Positions 41,826 through 52,858 are shown, numbered from the stretch's first letter. The stretch: 64,000 bases of DNA from Corynebacterium anserum (GCF_014262665.1 NZ_CP046883.1:310001-374000), one strand, 5' to 3'. Notes: generated by a model not told the origin, from the letters alone. Numbers and translations: made by a program.

Positions 41826-42308
41826 TTACTTATAACGCTCGATGGAATCGTTGAGGATTTTCAGAGCTTCATCCTTATTCCCCCAGCCTGAGCCATTAAC
41901 TTCCTTGCCGGGCTCCAGATCCTTGTAGTGAACAAAGAAGTGCTCGATTTCATTGCGGGTGAACTGATCGATGTCTTCGATGTCCTGGAAGTGGTCGAAG
42001 CGAACGTCATCGAGGACACACAGTAGCTTGTCGTCGCCACCGGCTTCGTCGGTCATTTTGAATACGCCGACTGGACGAGCTTTCACAATAACACCTGGGA
42101 AAACTGGTTCGGGCATGATGACCAGGGCGTCCATCGGATCGCCGTCCTCGCCCAGAGTGTGATCAATGAAGCCGTAGTCAGCTGGGTAAGCCATTGGGGT
42201 GAACAGGTAGCGATCCAAGTAGACCTTGCCAGTCTCATGGTCGACTTCGTATTTGTTGCGCGAGCCCTTGGGGATTTCGATTGTTACTTCGATGCTGTTG
42301 GTGCTCAT
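41826..42308 (-). CDS. ppa: Inorganic pyrophosphatase
   Basis: 160-residue family I enzyme hydrolysing PPi. Signature DGDPMDALV with metal-binding Asp residues, YPADYGFI and KDLEPGKEV. Start ATG 42308 ([21 protein letters not shown]) matches actinobacterial homologues; the open frame extends upstream through a 24-bp repeat that encodes MTFDNA twice and is unlikely to be translated. Confidence 0.94.
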   Translation of the reverse strand: MSTNSIEVTIEIPKGSRNKYEVDHETGKVYLDRYLFTPMAYPADYGFIDHTLGEDGDPMDALVIMPEPVFPGVIVKARPVGVFKMTDEAGGDDKLLCVLDDVRFDHFQDIEDIDQFTRNEIEHFFVHYKDLEPGKEVNGSGWGNKDEALKILNDSIERYK

Positions 42309-42394
42309 GGGGTGGGCGCCATCCTTTTTCGCATTGGCTAGACAAACGTTGGACGTGACCATCTTATATGCACTCGGATGAAGTTGGTGAAGGG

Positions 42395-42450
42395 CGTTGT
42401 CAAAGGTCATACAGGAAGCGTTGTCAAAGGTCATACAGGAAGCGTTGTCG
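42395..42450. repeat. 24-bp tandem repeat (2.3 copies) in the ppa/dacB divergent region
   Basis: Copies 42395-42418 and 42419-42442 are identical, followed by a partial GCGTTGTC. On the minus strand each holds TTGACA and TATGAC motifs, so the duplication multiplies promoter-like boxes in front of ppa. Confidence 0.95.
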
Positions 42451-42495
42451 TAGGGGGAGAGGTGCTATGTCTCACGTACCGCTAGAGTGCTTAGT

Positions 42496-43893
42496 GTGAG
42501 TGAGAACAAAGCGTCGAAGAAGAAGTCGTTGACCTGGTGGCTGCTGTCTATCTGTGCGTTCATCCTGGTGGTCGTAGTCATTGCGGTTGGTGCTTTGTGG
42601 TGGAACTCCACCCAGAACTTCGATGTGAAACCTGCACAAACAGCGGAAGCTGTGGAACCAGTATTGGGGCCAGCTGAAGGTGGGGATGGTGCACCGAATG
42701 TTGTGGCCGCAGTTGCACGTACCTCGAAAGACAAGGATCTGGGCAAGCTATCCGCGGAAGTAACCGATGTGCTGACCGGGCAGGTTGTGTGGACTTCCGA
42801 TGAGAACCGCCCTCTGGTTCCCGCTAGTTCCACCAAACTGTTTACCGCTGCGGCCGCACTGTTGGCTTTGCCGGCAGACGATCGCCAAGAAACCTACGTG
42901 GTTCAGCAAAAACCGGGTGAGTTGATTGTCGCTGGAGAAGGGGATGTAACGTTATCGAACACCCCCGGTGATGGTTTCTTTACAGATGCAGCCAGCGTTA
43001 AAGAATTGGCTGATTCAGTGAAAAAGAACCTGGGAGACCAGAAAATTACCCGCATTGTGGTGGATAATTCCGTGCGAGGTGGGGCGACTTTCAACCGAGC
43101 CTGGGATCGAGCTGATATCGCCGGTGGAAATGTGACGGATGTGGATTCTGTCATGCTCAACGCTGGTCGAATCCAACCGTTACAAGCCGATTCCGCACGT
43201 TCTACCACCCCGGCGGAAGACGTAGCAGCTTCTTTGGCCAACTTCTTAGGCGCCACCAATGCGGAGATCTCCGTGCAGGATAAGACCCCCGCCAGCGACA
43301 TGCTTTTGGATACAACGGGTAGCGCTGTAGACCACCTGCCTGACGGCTTAACCTGGTTGGGAGGGGTGGAGTCCGCTCCGTTAAAGACACGGCTGCGAGA
43401 CATGTTGATTAATTCTGACAACATCCTGGCCGAGGCCACAGGCCGTGAAATTGCCGAGAGCCAGGGAGCAGCCCGAGATTTCACAGGCGCCACTGAATCC
43501 ACTCTCAAGGTATTGGCGGACAATGGTCTGGATGTAGGCAACGCAGTATTGACCGATAATTCTGGAATGTCTAACCGAAACCGCCTGACAGCGCATGACC
43601 TAGACGGAGTGCTATCGAACGAGAAACTGCGGGCATTGCTGGATATGTTGCCTGTTGCGTCGGCTGAAGGCACGTTACGTTCCCGGTACAATGATGGTTC
43701 TGGTGCGGAAGCATCTGCTGGCTGGGTACGCGCGAAAACAGGAACCTTGGATGGAGTCAATGCCCTCGCTGGCACAGTGACTACTAAGGAAGGTCGTCCA
43801 TTGACCTTTGCTTTTCTGTCCAACGACGCGGAGACCACCCTGGGGCGAGCTGCTTTGGATCGTCTGGCTAACTCTCTGCGGAATGCTCAGTAG
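42496..43893 (+). CDS. dacB: D-alanyl-D-alanine carboxypeptidase / PBP4 (S13)
   Basis: About 465 residues. One N-terminal membrane anchor (WWLLSICAFILVVVVIAVGAL), then the penicillin-binding fold with SSTK (SxxK nucleophile), SGMSN (SxN) and KTGT. Trims peptidoglycan stems outside the membrane. GTG 42496 is preferred to GTG 42487 because TAGAGT lies 7 nt upstream without a ribosome site, fitting a leaderless mRNA. Followed by tilS, as in other actinobacteria. Confidence 0.92.
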   Translation: MSENKASKKKSLTWWLLSICAFILVVVVIAVGALWWNSTQNFDVKPAQTAEAVEPVLGPAEGGDGAPNVVAAVARTSKDKDLGKLSAEVTDVLTGQVVWTSDENRPLVPASSTKLFTAAAALLALPADDRQETYVVQQKPGELIVAGEGDVTLSNTPGDGFFTDAASVKELADSVKKNLGDQKITRIVVDNSVRGGATFNRAWDRADIAGGNVTDVDSVMLNAGRIQPLQADSARSTTPAEDVAASLANFLGATNAEISVQDKTPASDMLLDTTGSAVDHLPDGLTWLGGVESAPLKTRLRDMLINSDNILAEATGREIAESQGAARDFTGATESTLKVLADNGLDVGNAVLTDNSGMSNRNRLTAHDLDGVLSNEKLRALLDMLPVASAEGTLRSRYNDGSGAEASAGWVRAKTGTLDGVNALAGTVTTKEGRPLTFAFLSNDAETTLGRAALDRLANSLRNAQ

Positions 43894-43908
43894 AAAACGT
43901 ACGCGAAG

Positions 43909-45180
43909 TTGACTCACCGATCATCTCGCTCCGCAGTGTCCGCGGCGTCACATGTGCGCCGATGGATGGATCACTTGCGCGCAAATTATCCATCGGCTTA
44001 TCGGGATCTGGCTACACCCAGCTGGGAGCCCCGCAGGGGGACAAATTCCGGCAGCGGCAACGCCGAGCAGGACATGAGCGGCATCAAGAGTGTGGTGGTG
44101 GGGCTTTCCGGCGGTGCTGATTCCCTTGCTTTGACCATTGGAGCTGTACGCGCCGGTCTTAGCGTCCACGCGGTGGTGGTAGACCATGGCCTCCAGGAGG
44201 GCTCAGATCGTGTTGCCCACAACGCTGCTGAGCAGGCCTGTAAAATTGGCGTGGCCGAGGCGGATGTCGTGCGGGTGCACGTGCCGGGTGCGGGGGAGGG
44301 GCCAGCGAGAGAGGCACGTTATAAAGCACTGGGCAGCATTGCTGCTGGCCGTCCGTTGTTGGTTGCTCATACGGCCAATGATGATGCAGAGGGTTTCCTC
44401 GTAGCCCTATCTCGAGGCTCGGGTACTCAGTCTCTGGCTGGAATGCGCTCCGTATCTCTACGTCACCCGGCCGTCACCTGTGGCGCCGCCTGGGTAGGTA
44501 GGCCGTTGCTGGCTGCATCGCGCGCAGATACGGAGGCCGAGTGCCTACGCAGCGGGTTGACATGGTGGGAGGATCCACATAACTACTCGCAGCAGTATCT
44601 GCGTTCTCGCGTGCGCCAAGAACTACTTCCTGTTATGGAGGAGATTCTGGGTTCTTCCGTTCGTGGCAATCTTGCTCGTTCTGCTCGGATGCTGCGCGAG
44701 GATGCCGACGCACTAGATGCGTGGGCTGTCGAGGCCCTCTCAGCGTGCACCATTGAAGATGAAGACCATCCTGATAACTCGGGTGAGGACGGGGCAATGC
44801 GGTTGAAGGACACGGTGGCGCAACCGCAGGGCAAAGCAATGCCACTGGATGAGGTGGCACGACTGGATGAAGGAACAAAAGCACAAGCGAGGATGCTGGC
44901 GGTGGAACGGTTAGCTACTTACCATTCCGCTGTGAGATACCGCGTGTACAAGCACTGGTTGAGCAAGCTGGCCGGTCCTCTCACCGCTTCGCATATTCAT
45001 GCCATCGATGCGCTCGTTGTGCGATGGCGAGGTCAAGGGGCAGTCTCTGTCCCTTGGGCGCAGCACTGTCCTACAATGAACGAAGATCGGCGCGCCTCGC
45101 ATCATTTGGTTGTGCGCCGTGTTGGCAAGACCCTGATTATTGACCATCTACTGCGACAGCCATACTCCGAGGGACGGTAA
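43909..45180 (+). CDS. tilS: tRNA(Ile)-lysidine synthetase
   Basis: Modifies the wobble C34 of tRNA-Ile2 to lysidine. N-type ATP pyrophosphatase with the PP-loop GLSGGADSL and the specificity region [10 protein letters not shown]. 423 residues with a typical C-terminal domain. The TTG start at 43909 is uncertain; ATG 43966 is an alternative. Operon dacB-tilS-hpt-ftsH is conserved. Confidence 0.9.
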   Translation: MTHRSSRSAVSAASHVRRWMDHLRANYPSAYRDLATPSWEPRRGTNSGSGNAEQDMSGIKSVVVGLSGGADSLALTIGAVRAGLSVHAVVVDHGLQEGSDRVAHNAAEQACKIGVAEADVVRVHVPGAGEGPAREARYKALGSIAAGRPLLVAHTANDDAEGFLVALSRGSGTQSLAGMRSVSLRHPAVTCGAAWVGRPLLAASRADTEAECLRSGLTWWEDPHNYSQQYLRSRVRQELLPVMEEILGSSVRGNLARSARMLREDADALDAWAVEALSACTIEDEDHPDNSGEDGAMRLKDTVAQPQGKAMPLDEVARLDEGTKAQARMLAVERLATYHSAVRYRVYKHWLSKLAGPLTASHIHAIDALVVRWRGQGAVSVPWAQHCPTMNEDRRASHHLVVRRVGKTLIIDHLLRQPYSEGR

Positions 45181-45187
45181 CCACGAG

Positions 45188-45784
45188 ATGTCGAACGACA
45201 ATATGCACAGTGCGAAGAACTTCGAAGTTCCAGTCAATCGCTACGGCGATGACCTGGAAAGCGTCCTCATCACTGAGGATGAGCTGCGCACCCGTATCCA
45301 GGAATTGGCGGACGCCACATCAAAGCGCTTTCATGATGAAGAAGATGACCTGATTCTGGTGTGCGTGCTCAAGGGCGCTGCCTTCTTCATCACGGACTTT
45401 GCTCGAGCCATGTCAGTGCCAACACAACTGGAGTTCATGGCAGTATCTTCCTACGGAAACTCCACCAGTTCTTCAGGTGTGGTTCGTATCCTTAAGGACT
45501 TGGATCGCGATATTAAGGATCGAAACGTGGTCATTGTCGAGGACATCATTGACTCCGGTTTAACACTGTCTTGGTTGCTGAAGAATCTCCAAAACCGTGG
45601 TCCGCGCAGTTTGTCCGTTGTGACTCTGCTGCGTAAACCGGAGGCAGTCAAGGTGCAGATCGACCTTGCAGAGATCGGCTTCGATATTCCCAATGAATTC
45701 GTCGTGGGATACGGTTTGGACTTTGCGGAGCGCTATCGCGATCTACCATTCGTCGGTACGTTGCACCCACGGGTCTACGAATAA
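45188..45784 (+). CDS. hpt: Hypoxanthine phosphoribosyltransferase
   Basis: Purine salvage (hypoxanthine/guanine + PRPP). PRPP-binding motif [16 protein letters not shown] and flexible loop [11 protein letters not shown]. Start ATG 45188 follows tilS by 7 bp, with AGGGACGG upstream. Confidence 0.94.
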   Translation: MSNDNMHSAKNFEVPVNRYGDDLESVLITEDELRTRIQELADATSKRFHDEEDDLILVCVLKGAAFFITDFARAMSVPTQLEFMAVSSYGNSTSSSGVVRILKDLDRDIKDRNVVIVEDIIDSGLTLSWLLKNLQNRGPRSLSVVTLLRKPEAVKVQIDLAEIGFDIPNEFVVGYGLDFAERYRDLPFVGTLHPRVYE

Positions 45785-45853
45785 GAACGACATCTTGTCT
45801 GGGAAGGATTAACACCCAGATAGGCCTACACACATTTAAAAACGACAGGAACT

Positions 45854-48505
45854 ATGGATAAGAAGAAAGTGCTGAGGATCGCCGCTATTGTGGCGGCCGT
45901 TCTCATTGCCATCTACACCTTTTCTGTTCTCACCGATAAGACGCGCGGCTACGAGGAAGTTCCCACCTCTGTAGCGATGCAGCAGCTGAACGACAAGAAC
46001 GTCGATAAGGTGCAGATCAACGATCGTGAACAGCAAATCCAAGCTACGCTGAAGAACCCGATCGAGGTCGATGGCAAGGAAGGCATCGAGCAGATCATCG
46101 CCAGCTATCCGAACCGCGCCAGCGGTGACATTTTCAACGCGGTTAAGGCCAGCGATGCTACAGACTTTGATACCAAGGTCACGCACGACTCCATCCTGGG
46201 TTCTCTGCTCGTGAGCCTCGTGCCGATGCTCTTGATCTTCGGCTTGCTCATGTTCCTCCTCAGCCGGATGCAGGGCGGCGGGGGCATGAACGCCTTCGGC
46301 ATGGGCAAGTCCCGCCATAAGGAGCTCAACAAAGATAACCCGGAGAACACCTTCGATGATGTTGCCGGTGCTGACGAGGCAGTTGAGGAACTTGATGAAA
46401 TCCGGGATTTTCTGTCGGACCCTTCCCGGTACGAGAAACTAGGTGCGAAGATCCCTCGAGGCGTGTTGCTCTATGGCCCTCCGGGTACGGGCAAAACTTT
46501 ATTAGCACGCGCCGTCGCGGGTGAGGCCGGTGTACCGTTCTACTCCATCTCGGGTTCCGATTTTGTGGAAATGTTCGTCGGCGTGGGTGCATCCCGTGTG
46601 CGTGACCTGTTTAAACAAGCGAAGGAGAACTCTCCGTGCATCATCTTCGTCGATGAGATTGATGCGGTGGGGCGTCAGCGCGGTTCCGGCATGGGCGGCG
46701 GTCATGATGAGCGCGAACAAACTCTCAACCAACTGCTTGTGGAAATGGATGGCTTCGGCGACCGCGAAGGCGTGATCCTCATGGCTGCGACTAACCGTCC
46801 CGACATTTTGGATCCAGCTTTGTTGCGCCCGGGCCGTTTTGACCGTCAGATCCCGGTGACGAACCCGGATTTGACTGGGCGCGAGCAGATCTTGCGAGTG
46901 CATGCCAAGGGCAAGCCGTTGGCCGATGATGTGGATCTCAAATCTTTGGCTAAGCGCACCGCAGGAATGTCTGGTGCGGATCTGGAAAACGTGCTCAATG
47001 AGGCAGCTCTCTTGACTGCCCGTGTGGACGGCAACGTTATTACCGGCGACGCACTGGAGGAAGCCACCGATCGCGTGATTGGCGGGCCGCGCCGATCCAC
47101 CAAGATCATCTCCGAGACGGAGAAGAAGATTACTGCCTATCACGAAGGCGGTCACACCTTGGCGGCATGGGCTCTGAAGGATATTGATCGGGTCTACAAG
47201 GTCACTATTTTGGCTCGTGGCCGTACGGGCGGTCATGCGATGACTGCTCCGGAAGATGATAAAGGGATGTATAACCGCTCTGAGCTGTTTGCACGCTTGG
47301 TCTTCGCGATGGGTGGTCGTGCCGCTGAGGAGTTGGTTTTTGGTAACCCGACCACGGGCGCTTCTGCTGATATTGAGATGGCCACCAATACGGCTCGTTC
47401 CATGGTGATGGAACTGGGCATGAGCCCAAAGATCGGTGCTGTGAAGTATGGCATTGATAACGGTGACCCGTTCCGTTCCCAAGGCAGCAGTGGCTCCGAG
47501 TCCAAACCTTCGCCTGAAGTAGCTGCGGTTATCGACAATGAAGTACGCATGCTCATGGATAAGGCACAGACCATCGCTTATGAGATTTTGCGCGATAACC
47601 GGGAATACCTGGATAAGTTGGCGGAGAAACTGCTGGAGAAGGAGACGCTGCGTCGTCCGGACCTGGAAGCCATTTTTGATGGAATTGAGATCCGTGAAAT
47701 CACTGACATCTTCCCAATGCAGGATGTGGCTCGTCCGAAGGACTTCCGTGAACCTGTGAAAACCCCGAATGAGCTAGCGAAAGAGCGTGGGGAGGAGCCT
47801 CCGAAGCGTAACGACTTTTTCTCTGCTGCGCGCAAAGCTCGTATTGAGCGACGCAAAGCTGCGCAGGAAAAGCAACTCCGTGAAGCCCGTGAGAAGGACA
47901 AGCAGCATGTGGGTGCGCATGCCGGTGCACAGAATACTCTTCCGGATAAGCCGGGCCATGACCATTTATGGGGTGGACGTGACTACGGAACCGGCTCTCC
48001 GAACAAGAGTGGCACTCCGAGCAGGGGTGGTGCACCAGGCAGCGACGCCCCACACCACAATGTGTCGCCCAATGGTGGCATAAAGCAAGAGGAACAGCGC
48101 GGTTTCCGTCTGCCAGATCACGAACAACCGGATCACCCGTGGACCACTGACGATGCGCCGACACGGCAGATCCCTAGCGTTCCCGATAAGCCCGCTGAGC
48201 AGCCTGAGAACCATCGCGGTACGGCGGACAATGATCACGGTAAGCATGCTAAGAACCCGCAGCAGAGTTTCCCCTGGGAACAGCCAGTGGATAAGCCTGC
48301 AGGTGATGAGTCCGCGTCATCTCTAAAAACAGAGGGAGGCGAAATCGGACAAGAACGCGGGGCTTCCCGTGGTGATAGTGGTGACGGTACCTACCGTGGT
48401 AGCTTGCGCAGTGGCCAGGCCATCAATGAAGGCGGCAAGCACACCGAGGGGCGTGGCCAGAGCATTGATGAACACACCAATCACAACGAGGGCGAGCAGA
48501 AGTGA
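45854..48505 (+). CDS. ftsH: ATP-dependent zinc metalloprotease FtsH
   Basis: 883 residues. Two membrane helices (about 8-25 and 115-135) flank a small outer domain; AAA+ ATPase with GPPGTGKT, Walker [12 protein letters not shown] and the SRH; zinc site HEGGH with a distal Asp. Residues after about 640 form a 240-residue hydrophilic, low-complexity tail rich in His, Gly, Pro and Glu, longer than in E. coli FtsH and common in corynebacteria. Its stop overlaps the folE GTG. Confidence 0.96.
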   Translation: MDKKKVLRIAAIVAAVLIAIYTFSVLTDKTRGYEEVPTSVAMQQLNDKNVDKVQINDREQQIQATLKNPIEVDGKEGIEQIIASYPNRASGDIFNAVKASDATDFDTKVTHDSILGSLLVSLVPMLLIFGLLMFLLSRMQGGGGMNAFGMGKSRHKELNKDNPENTFDDVAGADEAVEELDEIRDFLSDPSRYEKLGAKIPRGVLLYGPPGTGKTLLARAVAGEAGVPFYSISGSDFVEMFVGVGASRVRDLFKQAKENSPCIIFVDEIDAVGRQRGSGMGGGHDEREQTLNQLLVEMDGFGDREGVILMAATNRPDILDPALLRPGRFDRQIPVTNPDLTGREQILRVHAKGKPLADDVDLKSLAKRTAGMSGADLENVLNEAALLTARVDGNVITGDALEEATDRVIGGPRRSTKIISETEKKITAYHEGGHTLAAWALKDIDRVYKVTILARGRTGGHAMTAPEDDKGMYNRSELFARLVFAMGGRAAEELVFGNPTTGASADIEMATNTARSMVMELGMSPKIGAVKYGIDNGDPFRSQGSSGSESKPSPEVAAVIDNEVRMLMDKAQTIAYEILRDNREYLDKLAEKLLEKETLRRPDLEAIFDGIEIREITDIFPMQDVARPKDFREPVKTPNELAKERGEEPPKRNDFFSAARKARIERRKAAQEKQLREAREKDKQHVGAHAGAQNTLPDKPGHDHLWGGRDYGTGSPNKSGTPSRGGAPGSDAPHHNVSPNGGIKQEEQRGFRLPDHEQPDHPWTTDDAPTRQIPSVPDKPAEQPENHRGTADNDHGKHAKNPQQSFPWEQPVDKPAGDESASSLKTEGGEIGQERGASRGDSGDGTYRGSLRSGQAINEGGKHTEGRGQSIDEHTNHNEGEQK

Positions 48506-49083
48506 CCGACCGGCGAGAATTTGACCAGCAGCGCGCAGAAGCCGCCGTTCGCGAGCTCCTCCTGGCTGTTGGAGAGGACCCCGACCGCGAAGGGTTGGTG
48601 GAGACTCCGGCACGTGTGGCACGCGCGTACAAAGAGATGTTCTCCGGCTTGCACACAGATCCTACCGAGGTGCTGAGTAAAACCTTCAATGAGGATCATC
48701 GCGAATTGGTTCTCGTCCGCGACATCCAATTTTACTCCACCTGTGAGCATCACCTCGTGCCATTTTTCGGCACCGCGCACATCGGTTATATTCCTGGACG
48801 GGATGGAAAAGTGACCGGACTTTCCAAGTTGGCGCGCCTGATCGACGGGTTGGCAAAACGTCCGCAGGTGCAAGAACGCCTTACCAGCCAGGTGGCCGAT
48901 GCGCTGATGGAACGCCTGGAGCCAGCTGGGGCGATCGTCGTGGTTGAAGCTGAACACATGTGCATGGCCATGCGAGGGATCCGTAAGCCGGGCGCTAACA
49001 CTGTGACGTCGGCTGTACGCGGAATCTTCCAGACAAATGCTTCCTCCCGTGCAGAGGCCATGGCACTCATCCGCGGGAAATAG
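48502..49083 (+). CDS. folE: GTP cyclohydrolase I
   Basis: First step of folate synthesis (GTP to dihydroneopterin triphosphate). 193 residues; motifs [12 protein letters not shown] (zinc Cys/His) and [11 protein letters not shown] start overlaps the ftsH stop by 4 bp. Heads folE-folP-folB-folK. Confidence 0.95.
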   Translation: MTDRREFDQQRAEAAVRELLLAVGEDPDREGLVETPARVARAYKEMFSGLHTDPTEVLSKTFNEDHRELVLVRDIQFYSTCEHHLVPFFGTAHIGYIPGRDGKVTGLSKLARLIDGLAKRPQVQERLTSQVADALMERLEPAGAIVVVEAEHMCMAMRGIRKPGANTVTSAVRGIFQTNASSRAEAMALIRGK

Positions 49084-49099
49084 TCTGGAATCTAAATCT

Positions 49100-50041
49100 A
49101 TGCAGAATCCACAGCCACGCGCCCAGCAGCCCACACAGGTGATGGGAATCCTCAACGTCACTGATGATTCCTTCTCTGACGGGGGAAAATACCCGGATAC
49201 CCCCACTGCTGTGGCTCATGCCGTGACAATGGTGGGCGAGGGGGCGGACATCATCGATATCGGTGGGGAATCAACTCGTCCGGGTGCAACTCGTGTAGAG
49301 GTGGAGCAGGAGATGGCACGCGTAGTGCCGGTGATTCACGAGCTCAATAGCCGGGGGATCGTGACGAGTGTGGACACCATGCGAGCTTCCACCGCCGCGG
49401 CGGGAATTGATGCCGGTGCCAGCATTATCAACGACGTGTCTGGCGGTCTTGCGGATAATAGGATGCTTGCCGTTGCGGCTGATACTGGGGCGAAACTGTG
49501 CCTGATGCACTGGAATGCCAAACAGTTTCAAGGTGCAGAGGGATATCGGGATCATGGCCAGAATATTGTGGCGCATGTGAAGGAATGGTTACTGCGTCGA
49601 GTGGATGCAGCCCTCAGCGCCGGCGTGGAACATGGCAAAATCATCCTGGACCCGGGCATCGGTTTTGCTAAGTCCCCGCAGGACAATTGGGCACTGCTGC
49701 ACGCCACAGGCGAGTTCGTGGAACTGGGATTACCGGTTCTCATTGGCGTTTCGCGCAAGCGTTTTCTTACAGCATTGCGGCCCAATCCTGATGGAACACC
49801 AGGTATTCCAGAGTCTGCTGATGATGCCACAGCCGCCGTATCTGCTCTCTCTGCTGCGGCGGGTGCATGGGGCGTACGAGTGCATAGTGTGGCTCCTTCA
49901 CGGGCGGCAGTGGATGTCGCTTATTCTTGGGCAATGGGCACGGGTCCGGATGTGCCGGAAAGTTGGCGGGCGCGGCGTCGGGGTAATGCGACGGTGACTG
50001 GACACACCGGTGGTGATTCGCCAACAGACACCGCATCCTAG
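49100..50041 (+). CDS. folP: Dihydropteroate synthase
   Basis: Joins p-aminobenzoate and dihydropterin pyrophosphate; the sulfonamide target. Signatures MGILNVTDDSFSDGG and DIGGESTRPGA. About 313 residues from ATG 49100; starts nearer the first motif (for instance ATG 49142) cannot be excluded. The C-terminal tail (WRARRRGNATVTG) is short and polar. Confidence 0.94.
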   Translation: MQNPQPRAQQPTQVMGILNVTDDSFSDGGKYPDTPTAVAHAVTMVGEGADIIDIGGESTRPGATRVEVEQEMARVVPVIHELNSRGIVTSVDTMRASTAAAGIDAGASIINDVSGGLADNRMLAVAADTGAKLCLMHWNAKQFQGAEGYRDHGQNIVAHVKEWLLRRVDAALSAGVEHGKIILDPGIGFAKSPQDNWALLHATGEFVELGLPVLIGVSRKRFLTALRPNPDGTPGIPESADDATAAVSALSAAAGAWGVRVHSVAPSRAAVDVAYSWAMGTGPDVPESWRARRRGNATVTGHTGGDSPTDTAS

Positions 50042-50118
50042 CCAGCGGATGACAAGGCGTGAGCAACAGGCGCCAAAACAGAGCCAACACATGCCAACAC
50101 ACAACGAGGAGTAGTACC

Positions 50119-50484
50119 GTGGCAGATCGCATCGAGCTCATTGGTTTGGAGGCCTACGGCTATCACGGGGTCTATGAGCACGAGAAGAAGGCCGGCCAGA
50201 AGTTCTTGGTCGATATGGTCGTCTGGACTGATTTTTCCGCGGCTGCAGCCTCCGATTCCATCGCGGACACCATCAGCTACGTAGATTTGGCTGACATCGC
50301 CGTTGAGTTGGTCAAAGGGCCGGGCAACGATCTGATCGAAACACTTGCCGCGAGCATTGCAGATCGGATTGTTGAGCTTAATGGAGTTCTCGCCACTGAA
50401 ATCACTGTGCACAAACCCCAGGCTCCCATTGAGTATCCGTTTGCCGACGTGCGCGTGGTGGCTCGTCGCTCGTCGAAGGGGTGA
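50119..50484 (+). CDS. folB: Dihydroneopterin aldolase
   Basis: 121 residues from GTG 50119 with GAGGAG 7 nt upstream. Family motifs IELIGLEAYGYHGVYEHEK and DTISYVDLADI, catalytic Lys in VHKPQAPI. Makes 6-hydroxymethyl-dihydropterin for FolK. Confidence 0.94.
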   Translation: MADRIELIGLEAYGYHGVYEHEKKAGQKFLVDMVVWTDFSAAAASDSIADTISYVDLADIAVELVKGPGNDLIETLAASIADRIVELNGVLATEITVHKPQAPIEYPFADVRVVARRSSKG

Positions 50485-50490
50485 AAGCCG

Positions 50491-51096
50491 ATGACCCCTA
50501 GGTATCTTGCCGTCGTTGGTTTGGGGAGCAACATGGCCGGCAGCGCGGGGTGTGTTGAAGGACAGCTAGTCCGCGCATGTGAACAGATGGAGGCCGAAGG
50601 CACGGGACGTATTGTTCAACGCTCCCGCATGTTTGCTACCCCTCCGTGGGGTGGGGTGGAGCAGGAAGATTTCCGCAATGCGGTCATCGCCGTGGAGACC
50701 GCCTTGGATCCCTTGGCTTTCCTCCATGCTTGCCAGTCTATTGAACAGGCTGCTGAGCGGGTGCGTGAGCTACGTTGGGGGCCGAGGACTCTGGATGTGG
50801 ATGTGCTTGCGATGTACCGTCTGTCTGAGTCAAGCGACGCCACGAGTGACCCCATCCCGGTGATCAGTGACGGACAATGGGGAGACGAGCTTATTATCCC
50901 CCACCCATATGCTCATCAGCGGGCCTTCGTGTTGGTGCCGTGGATGGACTTGGACTGTGCGAGCGATGCACGCTTCCCGCTTCATGGCCAGAGTGTGTCG
51001 TATTGGTTGGACACCGTACGGGAGGCCGATCCGAAGGAAGTTGAGGATGTCACTGCCGTGGAGGCATTGGCACTAGGCTGGGGAACACGATCATGA
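50491..51096 (+). CDS. folK: 2-amino-4-hydroxy-6-hydroxymethyldihydropteridine pyrophosphokinase
   Basis: 201-residue HPPK: VGLGSNM at the N-terminus and RWGPRTLDVDVLAM (metal Asp pair). Six bp after folB. The 3' end lies within a 22-bp tandem duplication, so the last codons are a recent product of it. Confidence 0.94.
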   Translation: MTPRYLAVVGLGSNMAGSAGCVEGQLVRACEQMEAEGTGRIVQRSRMFATPPWGGVEQEDFRNAVIAVETALDPLAFLHACQSIEQAAERVRELRWGPRTLDVDVLAMYRLSESSDATSDPIPVISDGQWGDELIIPHPYAHQRAFVLVPWMDLDCASDARFPLHGQSVSYWLDTVREADPKEVEDVTAVEALALGWGTRS

Positions 51097-51121
51097 GGAC
51101 TGGGGTACACGATCATGAGGA
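51078..51121. repeat. 22-bp tandem duplication across the folK stop
   Basis: Copies 51078-51099 and 51100-51121 differ by one base (GGGAAC/GGGTAC). Each contains ATGAGGA: the first supplies the folK stop, the second the ribosome site of the next gene. Confidence 0.95.
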
Positions 51122-51127
51122 CTCGCG

Positions 51128-51610
51128 ATGAATGAAATGAAACCCACCCCTGTGGCTTCCCTGTGTTGGGCGGCTGTCATTGCTATGCCCATAGCGTGGA
51201 TGGTGGTCTGGCGCTTTTATGGGGTGTTTCCGCGGATAGGAGTGGCTGGGAGCGTCTTGCTGTTCGTTGTGGCGATTGTGTGCGCGGTCGCTGGCGTCGT
51301 GATCAAGAAGAAGATAAACGATGGAGATATCGGCCATGATCGCAGCCAAATGAGCCCGGTGACTGTTGCGCAATGGATGGTGTTTGGGCAGTCAGTGGCA
51401 TGGATCGGAGCGGTGCTGGGGGGAGTGTACGCGGGGATTGGTATCCACGTCATGCTTCATGTCGCGGAACTCAGTGCCGCTCAGGACGATGTGCCAGGTG
51501 TGCTGGCTGGGATCATTAGTGGAGTCAGTGCGGCAATAGCAGGGGCGTGGCTGGAACGTTCGTGTGTTGCTCCGCCTCTCGACCCGCCAATGGATGCTGT
51601 GGCGGGCTAG
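51128..51610 (+). CDS. DUF3180 membrane protein
   Basis: 160 residues, four predicted helices in two pairs (AAVIAMPIAWMVVW, VLLFVVAIVCAVAGVVI, VFGQSVAWIGAVLGGVYAGI, GIISGVSAAIAGAW). Follows folK in most actinobacteria (M. tuberculosis Rv3605c). Function unknown. Ribosome site TGAGGA lies within the second repeat copy. Confidence 0.85.
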   Translation: MNEMKPTPVASLCWAAVIAMPIAWMVVWRFYGVFPRIGVAGSVLLFVVAIVCAVAGVVIKKKINDGDIGHDRSQMSPVTVAQWMVFGQSVAWIGAVLGGVYAGIGIHVMLHVAELSAAQDDVPGVLAGIISGVSAAIAGAWLERSCVAPPLDPPMDAVAG

Positions 51611-51780
51611 GAATGTAACGACGAGCTAGAGTCTGTTGTGTCTCTTGTTTCGGTGAACGTAAAGCACTGCGCCAGGTGAACGCGAGGGACTGTGCTCAAG
51701 GTGCAATTTCGAAATACTGAGCGGCATGAAGGGATGTTTCACTTCTCTCTTTTAACGGGGTAACAGGTAGGGTAGTGAGC

Positions 51781-52848
51781 ATGAGTTTTCAGCCTCAACC
51801 GCAGCAATCGAAGTCCCGCCACAAGGATATGTCTCGGACTAATACCTCTAAGGAAGGTGGAATGTCCAAGCTGCTAATGGGCGGCCTCATTGTTTTGGCG
51901 TTGATCGCCAGCGTTTTGATGTTGTTCTTGGACTCTGAAGTGTGGCTGAAAATCGCCGTGATCGCTGCGCTATGGGCTGCTTTCCTAGGGGCTGTGCTGG
52001 TTAATCGCTACTCCAGCGCACTATCCGCAGAACGCGACCGCTCCCGCCAGCTGCAACGCACACATTCCGCAGAGCTGGCACGCGAAAAATCTCAGGCAAA
52101 AGAACGTGAGGCGCAGCTGAAATCCAGTTATGAGCAGCGTTTCCGGGATCAGCGGGACGAGCACATTGAGGCCTTACAGCAGGAGCTAGCCGCCATGCGG
52201 CAGCAATTATCCCTGTTGTCCGGTGGTAAATACGGTACCGAGGAGCAGACTTCGGTGCATGCCCGAGCGGAGCGCGTGCGTGAAATCGGCGGAGGTTCTG
52301 CGCGGAGCGCTCAACCAGCGGGTGCCACGGTGACTCCAAAGTCTGAGGCGCGGAAAGAAGAATCCCGTCAAGCGGGTGCGTCTTCATCCCAGCCAGCGGG
52401 TCGCAGTTCCGGCGGTCGCGCTCCCTCCTTCTCCACTGGTAGTTTCTCGGCCATCAAGTGGGATGGGCAGAACAAGGATGAAACCACAGAGCTGCCACTC
52501 GTCGTGGATACCACTGCGTTAGATGAGGATTCCTCTCGTCCAGCTTCTGAGCAGTCATCTCAGCAATCGTCTCAGCCTGCAGCTCGGTCTGGAGGATCTG
52601 CAAAGTCCAAAGGTGAGCGGCCCGCGTACACCCAGTTCGTTCCAGGTGGACAGCGGTCTAAGGAGGCTGCTGTGAACCATCACTCTGCACATCAGACTAA
52701 GGATGCGGCGAGTGGATATGTGGGCGGGCATCGCCGCAAGGATGAGGCGCACGAGGCTGATCAGCGCCGTGGTCGTCGTCGTGCAGACGAGGCTAATAAC
52801 GGCCTGACCGTGGCAGAACTCATGGCTCGTTTCAAAAGGGGAGAGTAG
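51781..52848 (+). CDS. Membrane protein with coiled coil (DUF6779-like, Rv3604c position)
   Basis: About 355 residues: two helices (LLMGGLIVLALIASVLMLFL; LKIAVIAALWAAFLGAVLV), then a charged coiled coil (RDRSRQLQRTHSAELAREKS onward), a long Ser/Gln/Arg-rich disordered region and a basic C-terminus RRGRRRADEANNGLTVAEL. TAGGGT lies exactly 7 nt before ATG 51781 with no ribosome site, suggesting a leaderless mRNA; GTG 51775 is an alternative. Function unknown, possibly envelope-related. Confidence 0.8.
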   Translation: MSFQPQPQQSKSRHKDMSRTNTSKEGGMSKLLMGGLIVLALIASVLMLFLDSEVWLKIAVIAALWAAFLGAVLVNRYSSALSAERDRSRQLQRTHSAELAREKSQAKEREAQLKSSYEQRFRDQRDEHIEALQQELAAMRQQLSLLSGGKYGTEEQTSVHARAERVREIGGGSARSAQPAGATVTPKSEARKEESRQAGASSSQPAGRSSGGRAPSFSTGSFSAIKWDGQNKDETTELPLVVDTTALDEDSSRPASEQSSQQSSQPAARSGGSAKSKGERPAYTQFVPGGQRSKEAAVNHHSAHQTKDAASGYVGGHRRKDEAHEADQRRGRRRADEANNGLTVAELMARFKRGE

Positions 52849-52858
52849 GTGGGGAGAC

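Noticed and set aside
42395-42450. CRISPR-like array from short direct repeats
   Set aside because: Only about two copies, adjacent without spacers, and no cas genes in the window.
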